A model generated the notes under the pieces. That model was given only the letters and a program-made list of their open reading frames with translations, was not told the origin of the DNA and searched no databases. Shown here piece by piece: positions 31,958 to 44,573 of a stretch of 64,000 bases of DNA. Source of the stretch: Hirundichthys speculiger (taxonomy: Eukaryota > Chordata > Actinopteri > Beloniformes > Exocoetidae). How positions within the stretch are numbered: the first letter of the stretch is position 1; every line of letters starts with the position of its first letter. A program made the position numbers and the translations under genes. The stretch lies in NCBI GenBank assembly GCA_018398805.1, contig JAGFBZ010000365.1, positions 124,001-188,000 on the forward strand. The letters are read 5' to 3'.

Positions 31958-34900
31958 GTACGTTAACAGTTACTCTACTGCGGTCTGACGGTTAATACCG
32001 TCAACAGAGCTGTCTTTCTGCTGATTTTACTGCTGGTTTCACACTGGGACCGGCTGTTGGGACAGTGAGACAGCCAGTAGCTCCAGTGAGAGAGGCGGGA
32101 AATGAAAACTTTTAATTCACATTTAAACCTAACAGAAGAGAGAACTTCTATTTACCTCGATATCAGATAAGGAAGAACATGTTTACCGACTACCCTTCAC
32201 TAACCAACCATGAAGTCACACTATTGGATGAAAGAAAATTAAATTTTGAATTCTACTGACCTTTTTAATCAGTTTTAACGCGGATGTAATTTATCCACAG
32301 GTAAAATATGCTTTGAAATGTCTCCTGCTTTCTTTGTGTCCAGCTCCAGCTGTGAATGGGGATCTTATCTGTCTTACTGTAGCAGGAAATACATATTTCT
32401 GTGCTATTTATCCAAATATGTGTAAATAATGAGCATGTTAATGGACTGACTAAATACCAGTTAGTCCAGTAAAACCTTAATAATTCCCTGTCAGAGTTAT
32501 TGCACGTGCATATCAACAGTAATAGTCAGTTATGCCCTTTGACTCTGAACCTGCTCTGCTCATAATCTGACAGCTGATAAGAAAACAGCAAATGACTGAT
32601 TTAGAAAGAGAAAGACGATGACACTGTTGCCATGGAGACTGAGAAAGCATCTGCGCACGTGTGTGTGCTGGGAGTTTTTTTGTTAGAGACCTCATTGACA
32701 GGTGTTGCTGGCAATAACCTCATTACATATTAGTGGTGTTGTAGAAGTAATATTACTGTGGGGCATTAATGAATGATTCTTTTTTGTTTTCAGTTATTTT
32801 AATTGTTTGTGGTCTATAAAGTAGCAGCAGGTAGTAGAAGGTTGAGTCACTTGTCAGTTTCTGGTTAGTTTCACCCTCTCTCTGCCATAGCTTGCTCATC
32901 TTGAAACAAATATAGATTTAAATAAAAATACAGAGGAAAAGAGGGTCAAATGTTGCTTCACATAATCATAGTTGGTGCTTTTTCTCTGCTGTTTTCAGAA
33001 AAGAAAAAAAAAACGTATTCTTTGGCTTTGTAAGATTTGTGCGGCGATGTTTGATTTAATCAGACTTCTTGCAAAAATCTCCCTAAATTGTTAGCGTTAG
33101 TAGAGTTACTGTGGTAACTTACATATTTTACAGGATCTGTTGTGTAGAGTTTAAGAACTGCCACAGGATTTCCTGAGTTTAAAGATGAGTAAACCAGCTG
33201 TTGTCTCCTGACAGCAGTGTCACTGACATTGGAGAGAAAAAATCAGACTTTATTTATGTAGTACTTCCTGTCAAATAAAATGCAGCACAAAGGGCTTCAT
33301 AAAGTAAAAACAGAGTCACTCATCCCGTTCCCCTCCACCCTATAATGTGTTATTATTAGTTTTTGTTTAAACTGCCTCACTACAAACCATCATATTACAA
33401 GTAAATAAAACTATACAATTATTTTTCCATGACTCTTTATAAGCCAGAAGATCCATTTCACTGATATAGAGCCCTATGGAATCCGCGATCACGGAATCGT
33501 GGATGGAATCGCGGAATTGGAGATTAAAAACGGAATTCACTTTAAATTCGCAATATAACAGAACTGAACGGCAATTTGCGTAAAAATTTTTATTTTTTTT
33601 TTTCTCCCGGACTAAAAGGAACTTTTCTTTAGAGAAAATGTTCCAAGAGGGTTCACGAAAAGGTGGGGACACTCTAGCTTCTCTGCCCCCGCTTTCCTCA
33701 TCATAGAAAAGAAAAACACGTCGAAGCGGCAACCGAGAAACCAGCGAAGAAGCAAAGGAACTAGCGGTTTACTCTCAGGTACAGGGCAGACCAGTTTATC
33801 CAAAATTATTATGTGTCTGGCTATTCAAAATTCTGCAAGTTTTGCCAGCACGCGATTGAATGGACACAAAAATATACGTGCAAGGATCAGTTCCATCCAT
33901 CCATTAGCTCCCGCTTGGTCCATAGTTGGCTCGCGGGGGCAGCAGCTTCAGCAGAGGGGCTCAGACCTCCCTCCCCCCGGCCGCTTCCACCAGACCAGCT
34001 GAGAGATGTAATCTCTCCAGCGGGTCCTGGTCTGCCCCGTGGTCTTCCAACGAGGATCAATGAATAAGTGAAAAGCACAAACGTAAAAAGGTGAGAATCA
34101 CTCAACGAGCTAAACACAAACAGCTGATAATTATTTATTTAAACGGCTGTCTGTAATAGATGGAACACCTAAAGGAAAAAAAAACACCCTCACACTCATA
34201 CACACAACCAGTGTTCAGTGTTCACTGCTTTGGATTTCATAGCATCTACATCAGCTATAGTAAATACAGTGTTTTCTGTTATCGGACACATAGTTTGTCA
34301 TGACATACCTGAAAAATATCATGTACATTATGACAAACTGTCTAATAACAGAATAAATCAAACAAACTAAAATGATTAGTTTACTGCTGTTGCAATTTTT
34401 CTTTTTGGACTTTAAATTGATTTTACCTATTTGAATTATTTTTTTTCTTATTTATTACACAGAAAAAACTAGATTTTTTTTGTAAAAAAAACAAACAATG
34501 TTTTGTTGGACACAATATGTTTAAAAGTATAAAAACATTAAAATTTACAGTTATAATTGCATAAATTGTCTATATTTTATTACTTTATATACTCTTTTGG
34601 GGTTAAATTTGCATAAAATGCTTAACGGAATTTTAAAAAATTAAAAACAGAAAAACACCGAAAATGAAAAAAATTAAAACGGAATTTGAGAAAAAATAAA
34701 ACAGATTTCATAGGGCCCTACTGATACTCTACATACAGCATCTTTCATTTTAGATGCACTTTAACTAACAGTTAAGATTGGGGTAAATTTGTCTCCATTA
34801 ATGCAAATGTAACTGCGTTTGTTTTAAAGAGGAATTAGTGCAGGTATGTACTTTATCAGGGTCCCTGATAGCTCTTCTTTTCTGACTCTAGTTCCTTCTT

Positions 34901-35350
34901 AAAGGCCTCTTGACATTTCCATTTTTCAATAGTGAGCCAGGTTTTCCAGAAGAGAGAATTATGGGTTAAATAATTTGAAGTTCTGTGCAGGATTTGGATG
35001 ACACTGAACTTTTGGTTGTTAGGAGGTTGACTAAAGTTAAAACAACTTCTGAGGCCTCATGCGTAAAGATTTATCCGTGTTATCTGCCAGGATAAATCCT
35101 AGCTGTCAGCAACAGAGGGACAGCCAGAACACTTTCACTGTTTCTGATCCTGCTGGTACCCGGTTCTGTTCACCCGGTCACATCACACATTATACATGCA
35201 GCTAAAATACTGACCTTCAACACCACTGCTCTCTGCTGCTGCTCCATAACTCATCGTCATATTCTCACTCAAACTCAGAACTCTGTCAACATTTATCAAT
35301 AAATAATTTTAATTGACCAATTATTTATGAAACATCTTTCCCATCCACAG
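31958..35350 (+). other. ada: ada intron 1 (3393 bp)
   Basis: It starts GTACGT and ends TCCACAG. It holds a hAT element (33468-34719) and, at about 33238-33320, a fragment resembling a dispersed fish repeat (TTTATTTATGTAG... CACAAAGGGCTTCAT). In 31958-33237 and 34728-35350 I see no gene, RNA or element. Confidence 0.85.
33468..34719. mobile_element. hAT-like element with degenerate BED finger in ada intron 1
   Basis: The 8-bp duplication ACTGATAT (33460-33467) recurs as ACTGATAC (34720-34727). Inverted ends are AGAGCCCTATGGAAT and, from the right, AGGGCCCTATGAAAT. On the plus strand at about 33810-33890 lies a zinc-finger-like segment (SGYSKFCKFCQHAIEW, TCKDQ) resembling the BED/CGGBP1 type finger carried by hAT elements. 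The transposase catalytic domain is missing, so it is non-autonomous. Confidence 0.8.
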
Positions 35351-35412
35351 GTTGAACTGCATGTGCACCTGGATGGAGCCATCAGGGTGCAGACTATTCT
35401 AGATATTGCAAA
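35351..35412 (+). CDS. ada: Adenosine deaminase, exon 2
   Basis: The 62-nt exon lies between TCCACAG and GTAAGT. It encodes VELHVHLDGAIRVQTILDIAK, with the last codon split. HVH corresponds to the first two zinc-ligand histidines of ADA (His15 and His17 in the human enzyme), and the following D-G belong to the substrate pocket. The exon length equals that of human ADA exon 2 as I recall it. Motif and splice sites make the identification secure. Confidence 0.93.
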
Positions 35413-35629
35413 GTAAGTTGATTTACTTTCATGTTATTACTGTCCATAAATATGAACATTTTTAAACATTTCACATGTATGTATCGATTTATTGGAATGC
35501 TAAGGATCTTCAAAGCATTACACTTTATAGCCTAACCACACATAAATACTTTTCATAAATAAACACAAAAAATAACATAAAAACATAACATAAAAAAAAG
35601 ATTGATCAGAATTATATTTTTGATTTGTG

Positions 35630-35790
<161 letters not shown>

Positions 35791-37335
35791 TATTAGCCAG
35801 TTTTAACATTAAAGATATAACATTGTCCATTATAACATTGGACCCTTTGATCAAATAAATTATGATGTACACCAACCAACCAATGGCACAACAAAAAACA
35901 ATATTATGATCTTTTAACTGTTTTTTTCACTTTTTTTAATACTTGAATTCTAAAAAGTTGATAATTATCAGCTACATCGATTTAGCCAAAAAAAAGAACT
36001 GCTAAAAAGCACCCAACATATATAATCTGAGCACACAATGCAAAGCATTGAAGCCACTCCTATCACTATTCGACATATTTATTCTCGTAACTTTTTTATT
36101 ATTGGTGTGAATGCATTAAGGCATTTCTGCGATTTCTACCATTCTTGTACCAAAATGTTCAGCTTGTTCAGGAGATGGGTGCTATGACTTTTGGTGTTTC
36201 AAATATTTATACTTTTTAAAATATTTTATTTTTATTAAAATTTTTGTCCCATTGGAAATGAATGGGGAGCTCTTCAAATCTTGTTAAAACTTTATGCTCT
36301 TTCACAGCTAACTACTTCAGCATACTTTCACCAAGAGAAACCATTCAAACTTTAAAATGTTCACAAAAGATTGGACTATTCTTGTATGACTCCGTTTTTA
36401 AAAATATTTTACCGTTTTTAAATTATGGCCGTTTAAGTTTTATCAAGTTTTTCAATCTTTTCAGACCTTCCAATGCATTTCCAATGACGGAATGTTTCTG
36501 CCTTAGAGTGTAACTGACGAGCTCTTAGAGTGAGAGGCTCTCAAAATTAAAACTTTTTTTTTCTCTTCAACCTGCTCTTGCAGCCAGACCTTTAACCCCA
36601 CAGACATTATTTATACATCAAAACGTAGGTATTTTTGTCCTCTTTCACACAATGTAACCCTTGAAAATGAGAGACTTCAACTTTTCCTGCTAGAGGCCTC
36701 CAAATGACAGAAAGTCTCCTATTTTTCCTATACTTTGTAATGTAAAATCCGACCTCTTCTTTCAAAAGTGTTCAAAATTTCCTCTTTTTTTAACCTGCTG
36801 GTATTTCCACAATTTTAGGCCGAGAAACACAAATGTTACACCAATCGCTCCTGAAAGCCTTGTGGCGCTCAAGGTTCAAGAATTTTTTCAAAAACTTATT
36901 CAGTTTTTGAATTACAGCCGTTTGTTCGGGACATGGAAAATCAGATTTTGACAGAATCGACAGCCTACTGCTCCAGAGGATAAATTTATACTTTTTAAAA
37001 CTGCTCTAGTTTAAAAACGGAAAACATTGACGAAATAAGAAATATATCAGTGCGTAGCTGAAACCCTTGTGGTGCTTCCGGTTCAAGAATTTTTTCAAAA
37101 ACGTATTCAGCTTTTGAATTACAGCCGTTTGTTCGGACACAGAAATCCAGGTTTGGACTGACTGGAGACAGTGTAATTAGGTAGTCGCTGCCTCTTTCTC
37201 TCCTGATCTCACACACACACATACACACGCTGGAGGAGCCGCACATGTGACTGCCTCCCCTGAAGCCCCGCCCCTTTCTGCATGTTCTTCAGGCACAGTA
37301 TATAATATATCATGAGAATGTGACTGATAATCACA

Positions 37336-37375
37336 TACACTATGTTGCCAAAAGTATTTGGACACCTGCCTTGAC
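37336..37375. repeat. Fragment of a Tc1-like or MITE end
   Basis: ACACTATGTTGCCAAAAGTA followed by TTTGGACACCTGCC resembles the terminal sequence of a MITE-like family common in fish. Only the end survives here. Confidence 0.5.
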
Positions 37376-39529
37376 TGCTGTTGACTCAGCACTTGTGAGC
37401 ATGATGCTATGTTAGCTTCATTTAACATGCTGCTAATTCTGCAGTCGTTTCCATTGTCTTAACTTGTCTTCCGTGATCCCTTTTTCTCACTGAGCTGTAG
37501 TTATTATGTAGCTAACCTTGCTGCATTTAGCTTACCTCTTTTTTAAATTGCCATTAGCTTTTAGAAAGGTTTTTTCATTAACTCTTGTTGCTTCTAACAT
37601 TTTCTTTGAATTTAGCTGTCTTAGTTGTGTTTAGCCTTTAGCTACATTAGTTTCAGTTCACATGTTTTAACTCTTGTTACATTCTGCAAAGATGTTCAGC
37701 TAAAGTCTGCTACTTTTTAAGATTTTTTTAACTCGTGTTTTTCAAATTTTCAGTCCATTGTCATGAAGTAGTTTGACTTTTTGCTCAATGTTATGCAAAT
37801 TTTAGCAACTTTTACATTCTTTTGGCAACTTCAACATTCCTGTATGAAAATGTTCATCTCCTGCCGAAAGTTTATTTTTTTACTTCTGCTTTTAAATGTT
37901 GTGCTTTACCTTAATACATTTATGGGAGTTCATCACTAGATTTCTATTCCAATTTAGGCATATTTTCCATTCTCCTACCTAAACATCATTCAGCATGTTG
38001 CTCCCTTTGCTGTGGGGTGGCATGTTTTACCTTTTCAATACATTCTGCCGAGACCTGCTTAATTCTGCTGTTTTCAAAAATTATTTAGTTGTTCAGATTC
38101 TTTTTAAATTTCATGTTCTTCTGAAAGATTTTGAGCAGAGTTCAGGCAATGTTTAGCAGAGTTAATGTCAACAATTCAGCTTAATGCATTCACACCTGCA
38201 TTTTCGAAGGAAATGCAATTTTTCTAGTTAGGCGTTGCCAGTGCGAAGCATTGAAGCCACTCCTATTACTATTCGGCGTATTTATTCTCGTTTCGCCTTA
38301 TTCTTCTGTTTCCGTCAAGAATTTTGATAGTTTTCACGGCCCGCAGCTTTGAGAAAAACCCAACAAAAAATACATCAAAACGACCGGCTCGATCGGGATC
38401 GGTGTGCTATGACTTTTGGTGGCATTCCATCAAACGGTTTTCCCAAAAATCCCAAAAAACGGCGACTTTTTGTCCCATAGGAATAAATGGGATTTGGCAG
38501 AATTCCGGCAAAAGAAAGCCCAAAACCCAACCCTCTTTGGACCTCTCTAGCACGGCCATATTTCATCACAGAGACACACTATTCGAAGTTTAAACGGGTC
38601 ACGAGACATTGACCTATAACATACTGAAGCCGTGTTTTGTTGTGATCTACCATCCTTGAGAAATCGCGATTTACGTTTTATGATTTTTTACAAAATCTTC
38701 AGAAATCCCTCCTCACTCTAGTGATGTCATCACGCACTCTAGCTCCGAGGAGAGAAGAAAAAAAAATTAAAACTGCCTTTTCCTCTTTCACGTCCACTCC
38801 TTTTGCTCAACCTACATAAATTATACATCAAAATGTAGGCATTTTTGTCCTCTTTCAGATGATGTGACTTTTGTGTCTGTGTGGTGTTTAGTTTTCCGTC
38901 AAATCAACCTAGAGTTCAAGGTGGTCCTTCCCGGCTCCTGTTTATTTCAATGGGGAAATTTCTGAATTATCTCGTCTGACAGATTTATTTACACTGCCGT
39001 AATTTAAAAACCGTAGGCATTTAAGAAACAAAAGATATATCACTGGAATCCTGAAAGCCTTGTGGCGCTCACGGTTCAAGAAATTTTTCAAAAACATATT
39101 CGGTTTTTGAATTACAGCCGTTTGTTCGGGACATGGAAAATCAGACTTTGACAGAATCGACAGCCTACTGCTCCAGAGGCTACATTTATACTTTTTAAAA
39201 CTGCTCTAGTTTAAAAACGGAAAACATTGACAAAATAAGAAATATATCTGTGGGTAGCTGAAAGCCTTGTGGCGCTTCCGGTTCAAGAATTTTTTCTAAA
39301 ACTTATTCAGCTTTTGAATTACAGCCGTTTGTTCGGACACAGAAATCCAGATTTGGACTGACAGAAGACAGTGGAATTAGGTGGTCGCTGGCTGTTTCTC
39401 TCCTAAACTCACAGACACACATACACACGTAGGAGGAGCCGCACATGTGACTGGCTCCCCTGAAGCCCCGCCCCTTTCTGCCTGTTCTTCAGGCACAGTA
39501 TATGATATATCATGAGAATGATCACAGCC

Positions 39530-39765
39530 TTGACTCACATATGAGCTTTAGTTCATCCCATTCCTAATCAATATGATGTGGCTCCACCCTTTGCAGCATG
39601 AACAGCTTCAACACTTCTAGGAAGTGTGTTTATTGGGGATTTTTGAGCATTCTTCCAGAAGTGCATTTCTGAGGTCACACACTGATGTTGGCCCAGAAGG
39701 TCAATATCCCAGAAGTCTTCTATCAGGTTTTGGTCAGGACTCTGCAGGCCACTCTGGTCAGTGGT
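39530..39765. repeat. MITE-like DNA-transposon fragment
   Basis: It contains TTCATCCCATTCCTAATCAA, CACCCTTTGCAGC, AACAGCTTCAACACTTCTAG, CATTCTTCCAGAAGTGCATT and AGGTCACACACTGATGTTGG. These match my recollection of a very common teleost non-autonomous transposon whose end is seen at 37336-37375. A 45-bp piece recurs at 40258-40302. Confidence 0.55.
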
Positions 39766-40759
39766 TCCGCTGATGGGCGGCTTAATTGGCCACGCCTCAA
39801 AATTTCTCCGAAATTTTCTAGTTCTCGTTTTTATTTTTCCGTCTTCCGTCAAGAATTTTGACGGTTTTCACGGCCCGCAGCTTTGAGAAAAACCCAACAA
39901 AAAATACATCAAAACGACCGGCTTGATCGGGATCGGTGTGCTATGACTTTTGGTGGCGTTCTGTCGAACGGTTTTCCCAAAAATCCAAAAAAACGGCGAA
40001 TTTTTGTCCCATAGGAATGAATGGGATTTGGCAGAATTCCAGGAAAGAAAAAAGAAAAAAACCCACCTCTCTTTGCACCTGTCTAGCATGGCCATATTTC
40101 ATCACAGAGACACCATTCGAAGTTTAAACGGGTCACAAGAATTTTACCTATAACATACTGAAGCCGTGTATTGTTGTGATTTACGGTCTTTGAGAATTCG
40201 CGATTTACGTTTTATGATTTTTTAAAAATCTTCAGAATTCTGTCCGCACTCTAGTGATGTCTTCTATTAGGTTTTGGTCAGGACTCTGCAGGCCACTCTG
40301 GTCACTGCGCTGACGAGCGGCTTAATTGGCGGCTTAATTGGCCACGCCTCAAAATTTCTCCAAAATTTTCTAGTTGTAGTTATCAGCTTCAACATTAACG
40401 TGTTAAAGTTGATTTAACATGTTAAAGTTGATTTAACATGCTCATGGAGAAATGTTTCTACTAATTTAGGGCTCATGTTTGTTGTGTCCAAGCCAGTACT
40501 GACTTGTCTTCATGTTTGTTTTTAATAAATGTACTTGTCTGCCATTTATTAGATGGTTGTCAGGGGGTGACTCAGAGTTTATTTTGGAAGGAAAACCTTT
40601 CAAAATAAACCTTGTGTGGTTTAAAATGACAGTGATGATGGATGTAGTCATGAACCAAAACATTAAAGTTGTTGGTACAAAAAAAAAAGGATTCTTTTGT
40701 GAAAATGCTCTACAGTGCTAAGCAGAACTGCTGCTGTGGGTGTGTGTGTGTGTGTCTGT

Positions 40760-40801
40760 GTTACCACACACAACAGCAGTTCTGCTGTTGTGTGTGGTAA
40801 C
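40760..40801. repeat. Perfect 20-bp-arm palindrome
   Basis: The left arm GTTACCACACACAACAGCAG (40760-40779) and its exact reverse complement (40782-40801) are separated by two bases. A (TG)n run lies just upstream. The arms could extrude as a cruciform. Confidence 0.95.
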
Positions 40802-41172
40802 TGTCTGACTGTCTCAATAAACTAACCAACACATGGACATTAATCTAAACATTAAACAAGTTTAATGGTACTTTAAAAGAGAAAAGTTGGCTCTAAAACA
40901 CTGATCTCAGTCTAAAAGAAAATCCAGGATCGCTGTACTATAAAGTAAAGTCTTCTTTCAGAACATAGTAATTTAATAAGGTGAAATAGATCATTTGATA
41001 ATTTAAGAGCATCGGTGTGTTTGTTTCTTGGTCAGTTTTATGTAGATCACTGAAACAGCAGTCGTCTTTAGGTTTTCTTCAAAGTGGTTTAAATCAGGTA
41101 AACTATATTTATGTTTTGGATTATAATGAAACAAAGTTCTTCCTTGACTAATCTTTTTTTTTCTGTTTGTAG

Positions 41173-41295
41173 GAGACGTGGTATTTCTCTGCCAGTAAAT
41201 ACAGCTGAAGAGCTGAAGGAGAAGATTATACTCAATGATCCTGCCACTCTCACAAGCTTCCTGAGCAGATTTGATGAATACATGCACGTGGTTGC
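41173..41295 (+). CDS. ada: Adenosine deaminase, exon 3
   Basis: The 123-nt exon lies between TTTGTAG and GTAAGT. It encodes RRGISLPVNTAEELKEKI then ILNDPATLTSFLSRFDEYMH and VVA, with the last codon split. This fits the second helical region of vertebrate ADA, including the FLxxFxxYMxxVA segment, and the length equals human ADA exon 3 as I recall it. Exons 1-3 join without a frame break. Exon 4, expected to begin with a REAIKRIAYEFVE-like sequence, was not found to the right edge. Confidence 0.93.
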
Positions 41296-42144
41296 GTAAG
41301 TACTGACATGTCTGCTTTACATTTCATAATAACCAAAGGTGTGTTCTTAGTTAATCAGTGACAAGTGTCAGATTGGTGTAATGAGGAGTCAGCATTTATC
41401 CTGCTAATGCCATATGAATGTTTATAATGAGGGTCAAAGTCCAGTCATGTTTAACATACACATATAGTTATTACAGTTTTAACCAACCACTGCTCATTTA
41501 AAAAACATGTCATATGATGTAATATTGTAAATGATAGTATTGCTGGAATATGGTTAATTTAAAATATCAAAAATGTAAAAGAAGAACATAGCATTATTGA
41601 GATCAAGTGTCTCCTTGGCAACAAATCAAAGAGGAAAGGAAACTTGTTTGGGGAGCCTTTCCAGTGTCACGCTATCTTATTTTTAGTCTTGCGCTCTTTG
41701 GAAAAGGCCTAATACAGTCTTTCAGATATTCAAAGCCCGCTTTCGACAATGCTGGTCTGTAATGGCTGGCCTGCAGCACACAGTTGTACTGAATGGACCT
41801 TATGTATCCGTGCTCATGAAAGCCTTGCGTGCACAGCAGTCTTAACATTAGGGAACTTGCTAGCCAAGTTTAGCTCATGCAGAACTGTTGTATGAGCTTG
41901 GTAGTGATAGGGTTAGTGTGTTTGTGGGTAGCAATGAGAGGACGCCAGAGAACAACAGGCATTCAGGCCAATGCACTGAGCATTCACTGTAATTGTAAAT
42001 GCTGGAAGTGAAGTTGTTGTTTGTCATGTTACAATGACAGTACAATGAGACTATACTCCAAATGAAAGACTCTGTTTACACAGCACTGTGTTGTAATGAG
42101 CCACGACCAGTCAGACATGAATGTTTTAGGTTTAAAATGTAATA

Positions 42145-42298
42145 CAGTGATCCCTCGCCTATTTGTGCTTTAAGTTCCGCGGTTTTAGATATTTGCGGAT
42201 TTTTCAGAAATATATAATATTTAAAAAAATCAAGAAAAAATTGCGGAAACATCACAGGATGCCGGTCCCCATTAACCGCGAAAAATAAGGGATCACAG
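42145..42298. mobile_element. Tigger/pogo-like MITE (154 bp)
   Basis: TA flanks both sides (42143-42144 and 42299-42300). Ends are CAGTGATCCCTCGCC and, from the right, CTGTGATCCCTTATT. The inner sequence carries TTCCGCGGTTTTAGATATTTGCGG and ACCGCGAAAAATAAGG, a style seen in Tigger-like MITEs. There is no coding capacity. Confidence 0.75.
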
Positions 42299-42650
42299 TA
42301 CTGCAGGGTGCTTCTGTTTTGCTTTTGTTTTAATTTTCACTATTAAACAAGGCCCAGCAAAGCATTATTCCTAATTTTGTTATTATTATTAATAATTCAT
42401 ATTGTATTCAGCCATGGAGCTATGATTTCAATGGGTTTCAAAGTCATATGAAAATTACGAGCCACACAACGACCTTTTGAGGAGACAATAAACTTCAGGA
42501 GTGGCACATGTTTTAACCTCAGTAGTGTCTGGATAAAGTTTGAAAATGAGGTGGGTTTTGGAGATGATCCTCAAATCTTTATCACTGTCGCTTTGGTCAT
42601 AATCAATTCAACAAGTATCTATGTAGACTTCACTCAGTACACGTGTAGGC

Positions 42651-42825
42651 TGGGGCGCCGAAAAGGGGGAGTAAAGGATACGGATTATAGGGGCCCATGA
42701 TTGAGGGGGGCCCAGAGAGGCCCCTAATGATGATCAAAAATAGCATCAACAAATTTCGCCGCTGTGTTGGGGGGCCCGGTAAAGATTCTTTTCATGGGGC
42801 CCAAAATCCCTAGCGGCGCCCCTGC
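42651..42825. mobile_element. hAT-like MITE (175 bp)
   Basis: An exact 8-bp duplication GTGTAGGC (42643-42650 and 42826-42833) flanks it. Inverted GGGGCGCCG / CGGCGCCCC lies at the ends, with GC-rich inner GGGGCCC motifs. No coding capacity. The 8-bp duplication fits hAT. Confidence 0.85.
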
Positions 42826-43120
42826 GTGTAGGCCTCTCCGCTGCACTTGCGCCACATAAAATTATTCATGGTGTTTTCAGCAGCTACCGTGGTTTTAGAT
42901 AATCTCAAGATGAAAGTAGCGCCAGCCATGTTGTCTTGTCAACTCAAGACTAATGAACATGAGAAATGAAGCAGACAAGAAAACAAAGACTAAAATTAGT
43001 TTAGTTTTTTTTTTAATATATGTTTATTGTTTTTCAAAATAACACAGAACAAACAGAAAAAAAAGAAACCCCAAAACAAACGAATAACACATGAACAAAA
43101 TTAGCTCATCTCATAAATAA

Positions 43121-44297
43121 TAGGGATGTCCCGATCAGGTTTTTTGGGTCCCGATCCGATTCCGATCTTTTAATTTTGATGATCGGCCGATTTCCGATTT
43201 TTTCCGATCCGATTTCACTTTTTTTGAATGGGCAAACAGAGTTTAATTTCCTATGCATTTTATTTCCTGTGTACATTAATAAATAGGCCTGCATCCAAGC
43301 TGAGATTAATAGCTTTTATCATCTCATAAAATAAACAATAACTTATTTAAACACTCTTCTTTCTTTTTTGTTTGGGAGAATTATTATAAAACACATTTAG
43401 TTACAGAACAGTGACTGTTCAACAGTCTCAGTACTAAAGAACATAGCACTTCCATTTAAATAGCAGCAGGTGAACTTGGCTAGCAGTTTAAGGCAATGAA
43501 AACACTAGCAGAAGTCTTTGCAATCAATGAAATCACATCAGAATAAAAATAACATAAAATATTAACTTAACTTCATTCAAGACCCGCTGCACATGTTCGC
43601 GCACCTTTGTGTCCTTTGTCGTTCATGTAATGACGGGAACGAGGCTCGAGGTAATTAATGAGCCGGTTTAATGCCTTGTATTCCACAAACTCCGTGTCCT
43701 CGGTAATACATTCCACGATTAGCTCGGTGATTTTTCTGTATTTCTCCGAGCGTTTCACAGAGCGTTTGCTGCCGAAGCTGCTGCCGTTGGCAGAACAGTG
43801 GCCGCAGCCGACGGCACCAAAGCTGGTGCTGTCAGCTGCGGTGATCGGTGCTGCATGCTTTTTTAAGTGTCTGATTAAATTGGTGGTGTTGTAAACTCTC
43901 TTCTTACTTACCCATCATGATATATCAGCCTTCCACACGTTGCAAGTCGCAGTCGAAGCGTCGGTCTTTGTAATTTTATAGTGCTGCCACACTGCTGACA
44001 TTTTTGCTAAAGTTTAGCCTGACGCCACCGGTCTTAACACTTTTAATGTGGATACAAGACAGCGCTGCTGGGAAACCTCATTTCAGTGCAAATTATTAAA
44101 TGTATATAGTTTAAAAAATATTTTTGTTTGTGTAATATGATTACTTTATTCATTTGTGTTCATCAGGATCACTTTTTGAGGAAAAAAATAATGAAAAAAA
44201 GATTGGCGTGTTATAATAAGGTTGATCGGCCGATCTGATCCACCTTAAATTTTTAAGATCGAAGGCCGATCCCGATCAGCGATTAGGGACATCCCTA
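43121..44297 (-). mobile_element. hAT element with BED finger relic (1177 bp)
   Basis: An exact 8-bp duplication ATAAATAA (43113-43120 and 44298-44305) flanks it. Inverted ends TAGGGATGTCCC are identical over 12 bp. On the minus strand, 43573 to about 43920 encodes VYNTTNLIRHLKKH (second half of a BED finger) followed by KYRKITELIVECI, like the N-terminal dimerisation region of hAT transposases. The catalytic domain is absent. Confidence 0.88.
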
Positions 44298-44573
44298 ATA
44301 AATAATAAATGCCACTGTCGTTACAATAAACTAAACATATTTAAAACTGTTCAAAGAAAAAAGTAAAATAAGAGGTACACACAGCAAGGTATTTCATATA
44401 AACTCATTGTCTATTTTTTGAAGCAACTGCAGAACAGGGTCCCACATTGTTTTAAACATTTCTTCTCTGTTTTCATCACAAAGTCTCAGTCTTACCAGGT
44501 GAAGCATATTTGCCATTTCTCTTAGCCACAGGTCGTATGTGGGTGCAGTGTCCACCTTCCATGTCTGAAGGAT

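Larger units (their letters stand above)
36000..40380. repeat. Degenerate array of a dispersed repeat in ada intron 2
   Basis: Blocks recur in the same orientation. About 36900-37310 matches about 39010-39530 (shared CTGCTCCAGAGG, TTGAATTACAGCCGTTTGTT, GAAGCCCCGCCCCTTTCTGC). About 38285-38720 matches about 39835-40250 (shared CGGCCCGCAGCTTTGAGAAA and CAAAACGACCGGCT). The segment with GAAGCATTGAAGCCACTCCT occurs at about 36045 and 38248. Two copies end in an AAAATTT/AAATTTT inverted repeat followed by CTAG (39799-39821 and 40351-40373). The pattern suggests repeated insertion of one non-coding family into itself. Confidence 0.75.
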
